This document shows, piece after piece, positions 42,781 to 52,275 of a stretch of DNA of 64,000 nucleotides (within the stretch, counting starts at the first letter, position 1; each line of letters starts with the position of its first letter). A program made the translations under genes and the position numbers. Origin of the DNA: Ornithinibacillus gellani (lineage in GTDB: Bacteria; Bacillota; Bacilli; Bacillales; Amphibacillaceae); NCBI RefSeq assembly GCF_003730295.1, contig NZ_QTSZ01000052.1:1-64000 (forward strand), given 5' to 3'. The notes under the pieces are model-generated. The model had not been told where the DNA came from, ran no database searches, and worked only from the letters and a program-made list of their open reading frames with translations.

Positions 42781-43800
42781 CTACCTTTTCCAATTTAGTA
42801 CGATATCACCAGAACCAGTTCGGAGCTGAACAGGGTTTTTCCCTTCGCCTACAATACCATGTATATGGTGACTATTATTAGCAGTGATCTTCAACGGTAA
42901 GTTCGTAATCAACTGTCCGGATCTTTTGGATACTTCTATCGTAGCATCCGCTGTATCACGGTCTAAGGCAACAGTTAGATCACCAGAGCCAACCTCAAGA
43001 TTAAGCGCTGCATCGCCTTTGGAAACGATTCGAAGGTCACCAGAGGTTGCGCTACCATGTAGACTTCCTGAGAAATCTGATATGCGTGCATCTCCGGAAG
43101 TAATTGCCAGAACAGCATTATCTACCGTGAGCCCTTTCACTTCAATGTCACCAGAGGTTACCTCCAAAACACTTTTTTCTGCAATGGCATCTTCGATATA
43201 GATTTCTCCAGATGTTGCTTTTAAGTACAGATGGTCTCCCCGATACGCTACTACATTCACATCACCAGAACTAACCTTCCCGGTTATAGCGCCATATATA
43301 TGCTTTAATTGCATACTCCCTGACTGCACCGCCGCGTGTAAATGCTGAACACGTAATGCATCACAGTAATAATCACCAGAGCCACCTTTACACGTTATAG
43401 TATGAGCAAGTAAATCACGACAGATAACCTTACCTGATCCACACGCTATTTCCCAATGCTCCGAAATATCTGGTGGAACAGTCAATTCCAATTGGCATTG
43501 CGCTTCTTTCTTATGTTGAAAAACAGACCGCTTTGAAGGTGTTTCCACATTCAACTCTACCCTATCACCGTGTCTTGTTGCCGATAGCTCTGGTCCGCCT
43601 GAAAATGATGTCATTCGAATATCCATCCATGGATGATTATGAATCGTAATTTTCACATCGACAAATGTTGTGCTCACAGATATGTGTGGAATGGAATCAG
43701 AAGCTATCCGCCCTGTCAAAACAAAGAAGCCTTTACGTGATTCGGAAAGACTGCGTTCCAATATAATCGTCTCATTCCCTTGCTGATTTGATTGTTTCAA
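42781..43800 (-). CDS. DUF4097 beta-strand repeat protein
   Basis: A 339-residue protein made largely of repeated beta-strand segments with recurring TSGD/SGD turns (for example KVSSGDVNVVAYRGD, ATSGEIYIEDA, VTSGDIEVKGL, ITSGDARISDF, GSGDLTVAL). This is the right-handed beta-helix-like pattern of DUF4097/LiaG-type putative adhesin or sensor proteins. No signal peptide or transmembrane segment is seen, so the location is uncertain. The start is TTG 43800 with AAAGGGGGGACAG upstream. LiaG-like members sit in envelope-stress operons; here it is alone. Confidence 0.8.
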   Translation of the reverse strand: MKQSNQQGNETIILERSLSESRKGFFVLTGRIASDSIPHISVSTTFVDVKITIHNHPWMDIRMTSFSGGPELSATRHGDRVELNVETPSKRSVFQHKKEAQCQLELTVPPDISEHWEIACGSGKVICRDLLAHTITCKGGSGDYYCDALRVQHLHAAVQSGSMQLKHIYGAITGKVSSGDVNVVAYRGDHLYLKATSGEIYIEDAIAEKSVLEVTSGDIEVKGLTVDNAVLAITSGDARISDFSGSLHGSATSGDLRIVSKGDAALNLEVGSGDLTVALDRDTADATIEVSKRSGQLITNLPLKITANNSHHIHGIVGEGKNPVQLRTGSGDIVLNWKR

Positions 43801-43905
43801 GTCTGTCCCCCCTTTTTATTGCTGCGTTTGTTTCATTTTAACAAGCGAATCCCAACACAACAACGAGCTGACGTTGGATGGTTCCTCCGCCCCGAGACGG
43901 AAATC

Positions 43906-45339
43906 TTAAACCTGCTGCAGTTTTTTCTTCGTAAACAAGCTGATAATGACATATGCAAAAAAGGAACAAATAACCGGAAACACAATGGAATGCATTCCAA
44001 GTGGCTCAGGATAGAAGGTATCAAAGAAAATATACAACGCAACCCCCGTAACCATGGAGGCAATGGCACCATATTTATTGCCGTTCTTCCAATATAACCC
44101 AAGCACAATCGGCCAGATAAAGGCGGCCTCCAATCCACCAAAAGCAAAAAGATTTAGCCAAATAATCAAATCAGGTGGATTCAACGCTAACAGAAATACA
44201 ATGACACCAAGCACACCCGTAACAGCAATACTTACCCGCTTAATCAGCTGATTTGAAGCCTTCGGATGCATGTAATTAATGTACACATCTTTCACAATGG
44301 CCGAGCCAACTAAAATAAGCAATGAATCTACGGTTGACATAATCGCAGCCATTGGAGCAGCTAACACAATCCCTGCAAGCCATGGCGGCATCACTTCCAA
44401 TGCAACAAGCGGCATTACCTTATCGCCAATCTCAATCCCCGGTAAAATTGGTCTTGCAAATACACCGACTAAATGCATATTGAGCATGATAAAACCGACT
44501 ACAATTGTTCCGATAATGAGGGCGCGATGCATGGATCTTGCATTTTTATAAGACATCGCCCGAACTGCGATTTGGGGAAGTGCAACTACCCCAACACCGA
44601 CTAAAATCCAAAACGAGGATACATATGCAGGGGTCAAATTTCCCTCTGCCCCATATGGCGTAATTAAATTGGGGTTTTCGTTATATAAATCTTGAATAAT
44701 TGCTGGAATACCACCACCTGCAACGATCACCGCAATAAGCAAAACAAGTGTCCCAATGAACATAATCGAGCCTTGAATGGCGTCTGTTAATGCTACCGCA
44801 CGGAATCCACCAATCATCACGTAAATCAGGATGGAAGCAGCAAAAATAAACAATGCTGATAAATAAGATAGACCAGTAATCGATTCAATCAATCGGGCTC
44901 CGCCAATCCATTGGGCTGCCATAGCAGAAAAGAGAAAGATAATAATGCTAAAAGCGGAAAATAAAACAACCCATTTCGATTGGTAACGTTCCTTTAAATA
45001 ATCGACAAGCGTAATGGCCTTATAGCGACGTGTAACAATGGCAAACTTCTTGCCGAGTACCATCAGTACAAAGTAACCAGTAACCACCTGCGACATCGCT
45101 AGAAGCACCCAACCAAGTCCTTCATTGTATGCAACACCCGGACCTCCCAAAAAACTACTTGCACTGCCATAGGTTGCCGTCATCGTCATCGCAAGTACAA
45201 AACCGCCAAGACTTCTATCACCTAAAAAATATTCCTGTAAAAAAGAATGGGAGGATTGTACATATTTACTAGCCCAGACACCGACAGCAAAAACGGCAAA
45301 GAGAAAAACCAGCAATGGAACTAATACCTGCCAACTCAT
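43906..45339 (-). CDS. panF: Sodium/pantothenate symporter (SSS family)
   Basis: Imports pantothenate with sodium. It is a 477-residue transporter of the solute:sodium symporter family with about 13 helices. The Gly-rich SASSFLGGPGVAYNEGLGW and the sodium-site helix around IYVMIGGFRAVALTDAIQG are typical. The small DUF997/YhdT gene just upstream is the usual companion of panF, which favours this over proline or other SSS substrates. It overlaps that gene by 4 nt. Confidence 0.85.
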   Translation of the reverse strand: MSWQVLVPLLVFLFAVFAVGVWASKYVQSSHSFLQEYFLGDRSLGGFVLAMTMTATYGSASSFLGGPGVAYNEGLGWVLLAMSQVVTGYFVLMVLGKKFAIVTRRYKAITLVDYLKERYQSKWVVLFSAFSIIIFLFSAMAAQWIGGARLIESITGLSYLSALFIFAASILIYVMIGGFRAVALTDAIQGSIMFIGTLVLLIAVIVAGGGIPAIIQDLYNENPNLITPYGAEGNLTPAYVSSFWILVGVGVVALPQIAVRAMSYKNARSMHRALIIGTIVVGFIMLNMHLVGVFARPILPGIEIGDKVMPLVALEVMPPWLAGIVLAAPMAAIMSTVDSLLILVGSAIVKDVYINYMHPKASNQLIKRVSIAVTGVLGVIVFLLALNPPDLIIWLNLFAFGGLEAAFIWPIVLGLYWKNGNKYGAIASMVTGVALYIFFDTFYPEPLGMHSIVFPVICSFFAYVIISLFTKKKLQQV

Positions 45340-45620
45340 ACGTCTTCCTCTCCTTCTTCATCAAATGGAATTTCGACAAAAAATACCTTGACGATAAAAG
45401 TAACGAGAGCAACCATGACAACAAACCCTACTACACAGCTATAAAAGAACCAAGCAGGCAGACCTAAAATATAACTGTAATCCTCTGGTTTTTTACTCCC
45501 TAATCCATACGCAAACAGATACCACCAAGCAAAATTAAATATGGCCAGCCCTACACCAATCAACGCTTCACGGTTCGCAATTTGATTCCATTTGTCAGGA
45601 ATTTGATTTCGCATATCCAT
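45336..45620 (-). CDS. yhdT: YhdT-family small membrane protein (DUF997), PanF companion
   Basis: A 94-residue protein with two helices (ALIGVGLAIFNFAWWYLFAYGLG and AWFFYSCVVGFVVMVALVTFIV) and an acidic tail. The WWYLFAYGLG and LPAWFF motifs match DUF997/YhdT, a family encoded directly before panF in many bacteria, where it probably assists the symporter. Its stop overlaps panF by 4 nt. The 337-nt gap upstream (45621-45957) holds one terminator and no gene. Confidence 0.85.
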   Translation of the reverse strand: MDMRNQIPDKWNQIANREALIGVGLAIFNFAWWYLFAYGLGSKKPEDYSYILGLPAWFFYSCVVGFVVMVALVTFIVKVFFVEIPFDEEGEEDV

Positions 45621-45827
45621 CTCTCAACCACCATTCCTTTATTTTTTTACGTATATCCAAGTGTTTCTTACGGATCAAGATAAAACATGATTGAAAATTA
45701 TGTACTTACAATATAACGCAAATATGGGTGAAGATACACATTTTAAACCGTTCGATTCGTCAAACAACAATTGCGAGCATTCCTCTATTCAATGATTTCG
45801 GGACTCAGGATCATGTCTATGAAAAAG

Positions 45828-45875
45828 ATGCAGGCTAACATCCGTACACTTAGATGTTAGCCTGCATATTGTGTA
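45828..45875 (-). terminator. Terminator of the peptide transporter gene
   Basis: A 15-bp perfect stem, ATGCAGGCTAACATC (45828-45842) with GATGTTAGCCTGCAT (45853-45867), is followed on the minus strand by CTTTTTC. Confidence 0.78.
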
Positions 45876-45957
45876 TCTAATTTACTTATTCTGAAAATAA
45901 TTAAATTTCTTCATAGACGCATCCATTTAGGCACTGACGTTTTTGGAAATTGCGTTA

Positions 45958-47451
45958 TTAGCGAACGCCTCGCATAAATCCTTGAATTTTCGGAGCAACG
46001 GTAAATAGTAAAATACCGAGTAAAATAGAGATACCTCCGATGACACCAAAATAAATAATTTCAGTTTCTGGTGTATACAGCTTTACAATTTGTGCATTAA
46101 TTGCCTGCGCAGATGCATTAGACAGGAACCATAGGCTCATCGTTTGAGCAGAGAACGCTGCCGGTGCAAGTTTGGTTGTTGCCGATAATCCAACCGGAGA
46201 CAAGCATAGTTCCCCGACAACAACTAGGAAAAAGCTAAGCACAAGCCAAATAGGGCTTACAAGTGTTTCCGTTCCGTTTAATACGGATGGGATAATCATA
46301 ACTAGGAAAGATAAACCAGCAAAAACGAGTCCGAACGAGAATTTTCTCGTAGTTGTCGGCTGTCTATCTCCCAACTTCACCCATAGTCCTGCAAATAATG
46401 GTGCAAGAGCAATAATGAACAATGGATTTAGTGACTGGAACCAAGAAGATTCTAATTTAAAGCCAAAGATGTGTAATGCCGTACGTTTATCGGCATATTC
46501 AGCCAAAATAATTGATCCTTGTTCTTGAATGGCCCAAAACATCATTGCCGCAATAAATAACGGGATATAAGCAAGCAAACGAGATTTCTCATCCTCATTT
46601 GTTTTTGGACTTCTATACATCACAATAAAGTATAGGGTTGGGATGACAATACCAAGAATACTAACCAAGAACGTAAAACGATTAATCGTCAATATTCCAG
46701 TCGGAATCGTAATCGCGGCCAACACAGCAATAATGACACCTGCGATTGCAAACCGTGTAAAGACAACCTTCTTCTCTCCATCTTCCAATGGGTTTGGCAC
46801 ATATGTTCCTGCAAGTCCAAGATTTTTCTTACGTGTAGCAAGAAACACAATTAAACCAAGGAACATACCTATTGCAGCGGTACCAAAACCGAGGTGATAA
46901 TTATATTTTTGTCCCAAGGTACCAACGATAAATGGTGCAATAAATGCCCCCATGTTGATTCCCATGTAGAAAATACTGAAGCCTGAATCGCGGCGCATAT
47001 CCTGCGGGCTGTACATATCACCAACAACATTGGAAACGTTTGGCTTAAGTAGGCCTGTCCCAATAATAATGAGGAACATGGAAATAAATAATGCCGTGAC
47101 TCCTGCCGGCAATGCCAACACGATATGACCTGCCATAATAAGTACACCACCGTAAAATACCGTACGCTGTGTACCAAGCAATCTGTCGGCAATCCATCCT
47201 CCGATAATACCGGACATATAAACCAATGATCCATAAATTGCCATGATGGAACGTGCAGTGGAATCTTCAATTGCTAATCCACCATTTGCAATCGAATCAT
47301 ACATATAGAATAGAAGTAATGCACGCATTCCATAGTAGGAAAAGCGTTCCCAAAACTCCGTGAAAAATAAAGTAAATAATCCTTTTGGTTGTCCAAAGAA
47401 CCCACGTTGGGGAACACTTTGTACAATCTGTTCCTTACTTAATTTACTCAT
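45958..47451 (-). CDS. Proton-dependent di-/tripeptide transporter (POT/PTR2 family)
   Basis: A 497-residue transporter with about 14 helices. The diagnostic ERFSYYGMRALLLFYMY (near residue 36) is the ExxERFxYYG motif that couples protons. The second PTR signature region around FSIFYMGINMGAFIAPF is also present. AGAGAGGAAG lies before its ATG. It resembles DtpT of lactic acid bacteria and staphylococci. It appears monocistronic. 47452-47636 contains no gene. Confidence 0.92.
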   Translation of the reverse strand: MSKLSKEQIVQSVPQRGFFGQPKGLFTLFFTEFWERFSYYGMRALLLFYMYDSIANGGLAIEDSTARSIMAIYGSLVYMSGIIGGWIADRLLGTQRTVFYGGVLIMAGHIVLALPAGVTALFISMFLIIIGTGLLKPNVSNVVGDMYSPQDMRRDSGFSIFYMGINMGAFIAPFIVGTLGQKYNYHLGFGTAAIGMFLGLIVFLATRKKNLGLAGTYVPNPLEDGEKKVVFTRFAIAGVIIAVLAAITIPTGILTINRFTFLVSILGIVIPTLYFIVMYRSPKTNEDEKSRLLAYIPLFIAAMMFWAIQEQGSIILAEYADKRTALHIFGFKLESSWFQSLNPLFIIALAPLFAGLWVKLGDRQPTTTRKFSFGLVFAGLSFLVMIIPSVLNGTETLVSPIWLVLSFFLVVVGELCLSPVGLSATTKLAPAAFSAQTMSLWFLSNASAQAINAQIVKLYTPETEIIYFGVIGGISILLGILLFTVAPKIQGFMRGVR

Positions 47452-47636
47452 GTTGTGATTTCTTCCTCTCTGTTGCGCTGAATTATTCTCAGTTTCGTGC
47501 CATTAGACCACAGTTGTAATTATATCCCATCTATTCGCTGAGCGCTATTCAATCGATAACAAAAAATACTGTTATTCAATAGAATGAGCTTCCCACATAA
47601 ATTGATTCATAAAAATACTACTTCACTTCGCTAAAA

Positions 47637-47682
47637 AAGAAAAAAGGTATAGCCCAGCTCACGGCATACCTTTTTTCTTGAA
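47637..47682 (-). terminator. Terminator of the secreted nuclease gene
   Basis: AAAAAAGGTATAGCC and GGCATACCTTTTTT form a stem with A/T tails three bases beyond the nuclease stop. Confidence 0.8.
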
Positions 47683-47684
47683 GG

Positions 47685-49850
47685 TTAATCTAAGCTGATA
47701 AGCATCATTGGTTTGGTAATGTCACGCATGTGAAATGTTTTTGAGACAGTGCCATCTGTAACACGTAAGGTAATATTTTTCATTCGCAGCCAATCAATTT
47801 GTGGTTTGGTCAACAATAATAAACTCGTTTTTTTCTTATGGGATATATTTATTACAACATGTGCATCCTGTTGTAGTCCAATCAAATCCCTCATCCATAT
47901 CGTCGCAATAACATGAAGTTGCAAAGGTATGATTTCGACTTCTTCGGGCTGATTCCCTTCACCAGGTTCTTCACCATCTGAGCGCGTATAGCCGTAACTT
48001 TCCGCCTCTTCCTCACTAGCAAAGAAGACCCTTTTTTCCACTGGTACCTCTGCCCAATCATCTGGTAACACATATTTCATCGTATCTGAATTTCCAACAT
48101 AACGCAAAAATCCTTTTTGATCATCCATCGCCCGAAATTCAAATGGCAGTTCCATTAATGGTTCCTCAGGATCCCAAATGCCAAGTCCTGCATCTTTAGC
48201 AGCCTTAACTGCAGCCTGATATTCCGGATAAACCGTTTCATCATATGGTGCGATGAAATAGGTAACAGCCATCCCCTGACGTACCATTTCCAGGTTAATG
48301 TTCATGCCGTCTTCCTTGCGAATAATTTCGGCAAGCAAACGCCCATAATCATCTGTTGGCTCTTGACCAATTTTTACAAGCACCTCATCGCCTGGTTCTA
48401 TTAATGTACCAATATAGTCTGCTGCTAAATCGCCAAAATACTTTTGGTTGGCATTAATTTCTGCCCGCTCTGGGTCCTTATTATGGGCTGTATACGTTTC
48501 AGCAGTATCCATATTCAGAAAACGTACCTTCGTACCACCTAATACAGGATCACGTAAATGAATGGTATCCCCATCCGTTATCCGCTCTACCGTTGATTCA
48601 TAAATCCCTTCTGCTGAAGGCGGGTCAGGCTGTTCATCAGCCGTCTGAATATCAGCCTGTTCAGTCGGAATAAGCTGGTACGAATTGTACTGGCTAACGA
48701 TACCTGTCACGTCATACCAATATCCTGATGGAACCTGTGAAATATCCAAAGCATTTTCCATCACGCGTAAAATGGTTCCATTAAAATCCGCATCTATGAT
48801 AGAGACATTATAGCCTCCACCAGCAGGGGTATCTGGTACATTATTAATATAACCATTCAATTGCACCAGCTGACCTTCCAATGACTCTGCAGTAGCTTCA
48901 TCTTGTAACTCGGATAAACTGATTTCTATCGGTTCAGGAAGCTCCTGATCCTGTTCTATCACTTCAATTGAAGTCGGTATTAATTCCTTTAGTCCATTAT
49001 AGGTATCCAATGTTCCCGCTACTTTTATTTTGTCTCCCTTTTCAACATCGGGTAAGTTTTTCTGTTCATATGCAAAAACATTGATGCCGCCTGTTTCGTC
49101 CTGTACATATGTCGTAAATTGTGCGCCAACTCGGAGCGCATCATTACTAACTGTCACAACTCCTTCAACCGTAACGGCAGTACCGTCAGAAAGTTCTCTT
49201 GCATCGGCAATGCTTTGCAGCTCACCAGGTTCTTCCGGCTCCTCCGGTTCATCCGGATCCACCCCGTCCATGGTATGATTTCCTAGATAAGCAAAGGTAT
49301 CTTTTGCATAGTCCTGCCATTCCGCCGTATCATAAGCTGTATTGGGAGACGTTACATGTGATTGCCTCACTCTCGTTACATCTTTGGCAAAATCCGCTTG
49401 AACACCAATTTCGCCAAAAGTATCTAGAAGTTCTTCTCCTTTCACGAGTGCAACGGCATCATCACCGTTAAAATTGACGACCGTTGAATGAATCAGATCT
49501 GCCATGTCCAATATTTCCTCAGCTGCATTTCCATGAGCGATGACAAACACTTCACCATGCTCCAGTTCCCCAGACAAGTCCACATGCTGACTTGGAGAAC
49601 CAGCTCCGTTAGAGTATAGCTCCAAACGATAATCCGCTAAGTCCACTGCTTCCCCGGTTCCGTTATAAATTTCCAATGCCTTATTATAAGAACTTCCCTC
49701 AATATATTCTGATATAAATAAGTCCTCAGCTGTAATTTGCTCCGCTTCTGCGGATACATCATTAGCATACAAACCGGAAAAGTTCATGAGTACGAGCGAA
49801 AGCGCCAACATAACATGTGCCAAGCTTCTACAAACAGCAGATTTTTTCAT
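47685..49850 (-). CDS. Secreted multidomain nuclease (LTD + OB-fold + thermonuclease), YhcR-like
   Basis: A 721-residue exported protein. A signal peptide (1-37) is followed by a lamin-tail-like domain (LFISEYIEGSSYNKALEIYN) and an acidic Pro/Glu linker. Two OB-fold-like segments (VTVEGVVTV and LEGQLVQLNGYI) come next. Then there is a staphylococcal-nuclease domain with ITDGDTIHL, VRFLNMDTAET and YGRLLAEII, covering the catalytic Arg/Asp/Glu/Arg set. The C-terminal 100 residues are short and basic. B. subtilis YhcR is much longer and carries a phosphatase domain and sortase signal, both absent here. Probable role: phosphate or nucleotide scavenging from DNA or RNA. Confidence 0.82.
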   Translation of the reverse strand: MKKSAVCRSLAHVMLALSLVLMNFSGLYANDVSAEAEQITAEDLFISEYIEGSSYNKALEIYNGTGEAVDLADYRLELYSNGAGSPSQHVDLSGELEHGEVFVIAHGNAAEEILDMADLIHSTVVNFNGDDAVALVKGEELLDTFGEIGVQADFAKDVTRVRQSHVTSPNTAYDTAEWQDYAKDTFAYLGNHTMDGVDPDEPEEPEEPGELQSIADARELSDGTAVTVEGVVTVSNDALRVGAQFTTYVQDETGGINVFAYEQKNLPDVEKGDKIKVAGTLDTYNGLKELIPTSIEVIEQDQELPEPIEISLSELQDEATAESLEGQLVQLNGYINNVPDTPAGGGYNVSIIDADFNGTILRVMENALDISQVPSGYWYDVTGIVSQYNSYQLIPTEQADIQTADEQPDPPSAEGIYESTVERITDGDTIHLRDPVLGGTKVRFLNMDTAETYTAHNKDPERAEINANQKYFGDLAADYIGTLIEPGDEVLVKIGQEPTDDYGRLLAEIIRKEDGMNINLEMVRQGMAVTYFIAPYDETVYPEYQAAVKAAKDAGLGIWDPEEPLMELPFEFRAMDDQKGFLRYVGNSDTMKYVLPDDWAEVPVEKRVFFASEEEAESYGYTRSDGEEPGEGNQPEEVEIIPLQLHVIATIWMRDLIGLQQDAHVVINISHKKKTSLLLLTKPQIDWLRMKNITLRVTDGTVSKTFHMRDITKPMMLISLD

Positions 49851-50023
49851 CGTGTCCCTCCACTTAAATTTATTCCCATACAGGATGATGGTACTTTAAA
49901 TATGGCATAGAAATATGGCGGTAACAACGGTGAATTTGCATGTAGTCAGGAGTTTAGCCCCATGTTTTTCACTTCAGATTGAAAACGATTATTTAGACCT
50001 ATTCTAAAAAATATCCCGATTGG

Positions 50024-50902
50024 TTAAAAGGACTGATGCAACAGCTCCAAAAACACATCCATTGCCTTCGTACGAAAAGGTGAATTGGTTAATACAGAGA
50101 ATTCCCTTTTAAATGGTAGTCCAGGCACTTGAAGTACCCGCATTTCTCCTCTTGATAGCTCCTTTTTTAACGCCCATTTGGAAAGCAAGCTTATACCTAA
50201 TCCCGCTTCCACCGCTTCTTTGATAGATTGTGTGCTGCTAAAAGTTATACATTTACTTGGAGAAATACCGAGTTGCTTAAACAGCTTTTCCGTCGCTTCC
50301 CTCGTTCCCGAACCCGATTCCCTAATAATCCACCTTTGATTCTCCAATGCATGTAAACAGTCCTGGTTGTTTGCTGGTAGCTCAGGATGCCCTACTGGTG
50401 CTGTAATCACCATCGTATCATCTGCCAAATATTCTTCCTGCAGCTGAACGTCCTTGATACCACCTTCAACAATCCCTACGTCCAACTGCTGTGCTGACAG
50501 CATTCCAGCAATCTTTTCGGTATTCCCAATGGTTGCCGTAGCTTCGATATTAGGAAATCGCTGCTCCAGTGCTGCAATAATACCAGGCAATACATATTCA
50601 CCAAACGTATAGCTTGCACCAATCGAAAGCCGTCCTTCTGCCTTATGCATCAAATCATCCACCAAATATTGCATCCTGGAATATAGCCCCAATATTTCTT
50701 TCGCATGATGATAAACAATTTCACCCGCTTTGTTCAGCCTGACATATTTATTTGTACGCTCCATGAGTCGCGTTCCAATTTGTTGTTCAAACGTACGAAT
50801 ATATTGACTGACAGCCGGTTGTGTCATATGCAATTCCTCTGCCGCACGCGAAAAATTGGATTTTTCTGCAACAGTGGCAAATACTAATAATTGTTGATCC
50901 AC
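50024..50902 (-). CDS. LysR-family regulator, CysL-like
   Basis: A 292-residue LysR regulator: N-terminal helix-turn-helix (SNFSRAAEELHMTQPAVSQYIRTFEQQIGTRLMER) and a substrate-binding domain beginning near RLSIGASYTFGEYVLPG. I choose GTG 50902 (GGAGGAG seven nt upstream) because the in-frame codons up to 50938 lie before that site. It is divergent from a YeiH exporter, with a 128-nt shared region. That arrangement and the sequence suggest control by a sulfur or anion signal, as with CysL/YeiE. The inducer is not inferable. Confidence 0.87.
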   Translation of the reverse strand: MDQQLLVFATVAEKSNFSRAAEELHMTQPAVSQYIRTFEQQIGTRLMERTNKYVRLNKAGEIVYHHAKEILGLYSRMQYLVDDLMHKAEGRLSIGASYTFGEYVLPGIIAALEQRFPNIEATATIGNTEKIAGMLSAQQLDVGIVEGGIKDVQLQEEYLADDTMVITAPVGHPELPANNQDCLHALENQRWIIRESGSGTREATEKLFKQLGISPSKCITFSSTQSIKEAVEAGLGISLLSKWALKKELSRGEMRVLQVPGLPFKREFSVLTNSPFRTKAMDVFLELLHQSF

Positions 50903-51030
50903 CAATTTCTCCTCCTGTAAAAGCAATGCTTTTTGCATCTATTATATCATTTTACTTATCATCATCATAATATATATTTATTTTACTTATACATAATAAT
51001 CCATTATTCTAAGCTAGGAGGTGTTGAACG

Positions 51031-52059
51031 GTGAACAATCAATCAGATGTAATCGAAAAAGAACCAAGTGGATGGCCCAACTGGATTGGTGGCGTATTAT
51101 TTACATTTTTCATTGCCCTGCTTGGCTTTTTATTGGCAAAGGTACCTGGCTTTGATCATGTCGGACAACTCGCTTGTTCGATTCTAATTGCAGTCGCATA
51201 CCGGCATTTTTTCGGCTACCCTTATGCCATTCAGCAAGGAATTGTTTTTTCATCAAAAAGATTATTACGAGTTGCCATCATACTATACGGTTTAAAGCTT
51301 AATATTGATGTTGTATTGCACGATGGTCTTGGCCTGCTTGCGCGAGACGCACTCATTATTACATTTGCAATCCTACTTACCATTTGGCTTGCGAAAGTAT
51401 TCAAGGCGGATAAAAATATTTCCCTGTTACTCGGTGTTGGTACTGGTGTATGTGGAGCCGCAGCTATTGCAGCAGTGGCACCCATCGTTAAATCCAAGGA
51501 TGATGATACCGCAATTGGGGTTGGAATCATTGCGTTAATGGGGACTATTTTCGCCATTGCCTATACCATTTTAAGACCCATTTTACCTTTGGATGCATTG
51601 GATTACGGTATTTGGTCAGGTATCAGCCTGCATGAGCTGGCACATGTTGCCATTGCGGCAGACCCTGCCGGGGAAGATGCACTTGCAATCGCTTTGTTAG
51701 CGAAATTAGGACGGGTATTCTTACTTGTTCCGCTATGCTTCATTTTTATTTATATAATGAAAAGAAAGCATAAAGGCAGTCCAGAAGAAGGAAATACGAA
51801 AATTCAATTTCCATGGTTCCTATTAGGATTTATCCTATTAAGTATTTTAGGCAGTTATGTTTTCGGTCATTCCATTCCAGTTTCAGACAGCACGATGGAT
51901 GCTGTATCCACAATAACAACATGGTTACTAACAGCTGCAATGGTTGGACTCGGATTAAACGTAAGCTTGGAAGATTTACGTTCCAGGGCGCTGAAGCCTT
52001 TACTGGCAATGACGATCACATCTGTATGTGTATCTATCCTAGCTTTCTTCATTATCTAA
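51031..52059 (+). CDS. YeiH/UPF0324 family membrane exporter
   Basis: A 342-residue integral membrane protein with about ten helices. Conserved segments are LKLNIDVVLHDGLG, the Gly-rich LLGVGTGVCGAAAIAAVAPIV and SLHELAHVAIAADPAGEDAL. The family has been proposed to export sulfate or other anions and is often beside LysR genes such as yeiE. The start is GTG 51031 with AGGAGGTG eight nt upstream. The divergent LysR gene probably regulates it. Confidence 0.88.
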   Translation: MNNQSDVIEKEPSGWPNWIGGVLFTFFIALLGFLLAKVPGFDHVGQLACSILIAVAYRHFFGYPYAIQQGIVFSSKRLLRVAIILYGLKLNIDVVLHDGLGLLARDALIITFAILLTIWLAKVFKADKNISLLLGVGTGVCGAAAIAAVAPIVKSKDDDTAIGVGIIALMGTIFAIAYTILRPILPLDALDYGIWSGISLHELAHVAIAADPAGEDALAIALLAKLGRVFLLVPLCFIFIYIMKRKHKGSPEEGNTKIQFPWFLLGFILLSILGSYVFGHSIPVSDSTMDAVSTITTWLLTAAMVGLGLNVSLEDLRSRALKPLLAMTITSVCVSILAFFII

Positions 52060-52103
52060 CATGCATTTGTGCATGCATTTGTGGACCTTTTTATAAAACC
52101 GGC

Positions 52104-52132
52104 TTGAAAATATTCCTAAAAGAGCTTATAAT
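52104..52132 (+). promoter_or_regulatory. Sigma-A promoter of tRNA-Ala
   Basis: TTGAAA (52104-52109), 17 nt, then TATAAT (52127-52132), ending 19 nt before the mature tRNA. Confidence 0.8.
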
Positions 52133-52151
52133 AATGCAGGTAACACTTTGC

Positions 52152-52224
52152 GGGGCATTAGCTCAGTTGGGAGAGTGCTTGCCTGGCAGGCAAGAGGTCA
52201 CCGGTTCAAGCCCGGTATGCTCCA
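52152..52224 (+). tRNA. tRNA-Ala (anticodon GGC)
   Basis: A complete 73-nt cloverleaf. The acceptor arms GGGGCAT and ATGCTCC pair (one G-U), the D-arm is GCTCAGTTGGGAGAGT, and the anticodon stem-loop is CTTGC-CTGGCAG-GCAAG with GGC at 52185-52187. The T-arm is CCGG-TTCAAGC-CCGG. The discriminator is A, and the 3' CCA is not encoded. It reads GCC/GCU alanine codons and is a single-gene unit with its own promoter and terminator. Confidence 0.95.
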
Positions 52225-52228
52225 TTTA

Positions 52229-52267
52229 AAAAACGCTTATACATATTTCGTATGAGCGTTTTTTTGT
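52229..52267 (+). terminator. Terminator of tRNA-Ala
   Basis: AAAACGCTTATAC and GTATGAGCGTTTT flank a short loop and are followed by a T-run. It can also serve the minus-strand kinase gene ending at 52276. Confidence 0.88.
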
Positions 52268-52275
52268 TGTCTGCT

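Noticed and set aside
43906-45620. Proline or other sodium symporter as alternative for panF
   Set aside because: Not excluded by sequence alone, but the adjacent DUF997/YhdT gene is the standard companion of panF.
50939-51030. Precise LysR operator
   Set aside because: The intergenic region is AT-rich with several partial T-N11-A patterns; no single one stands out.
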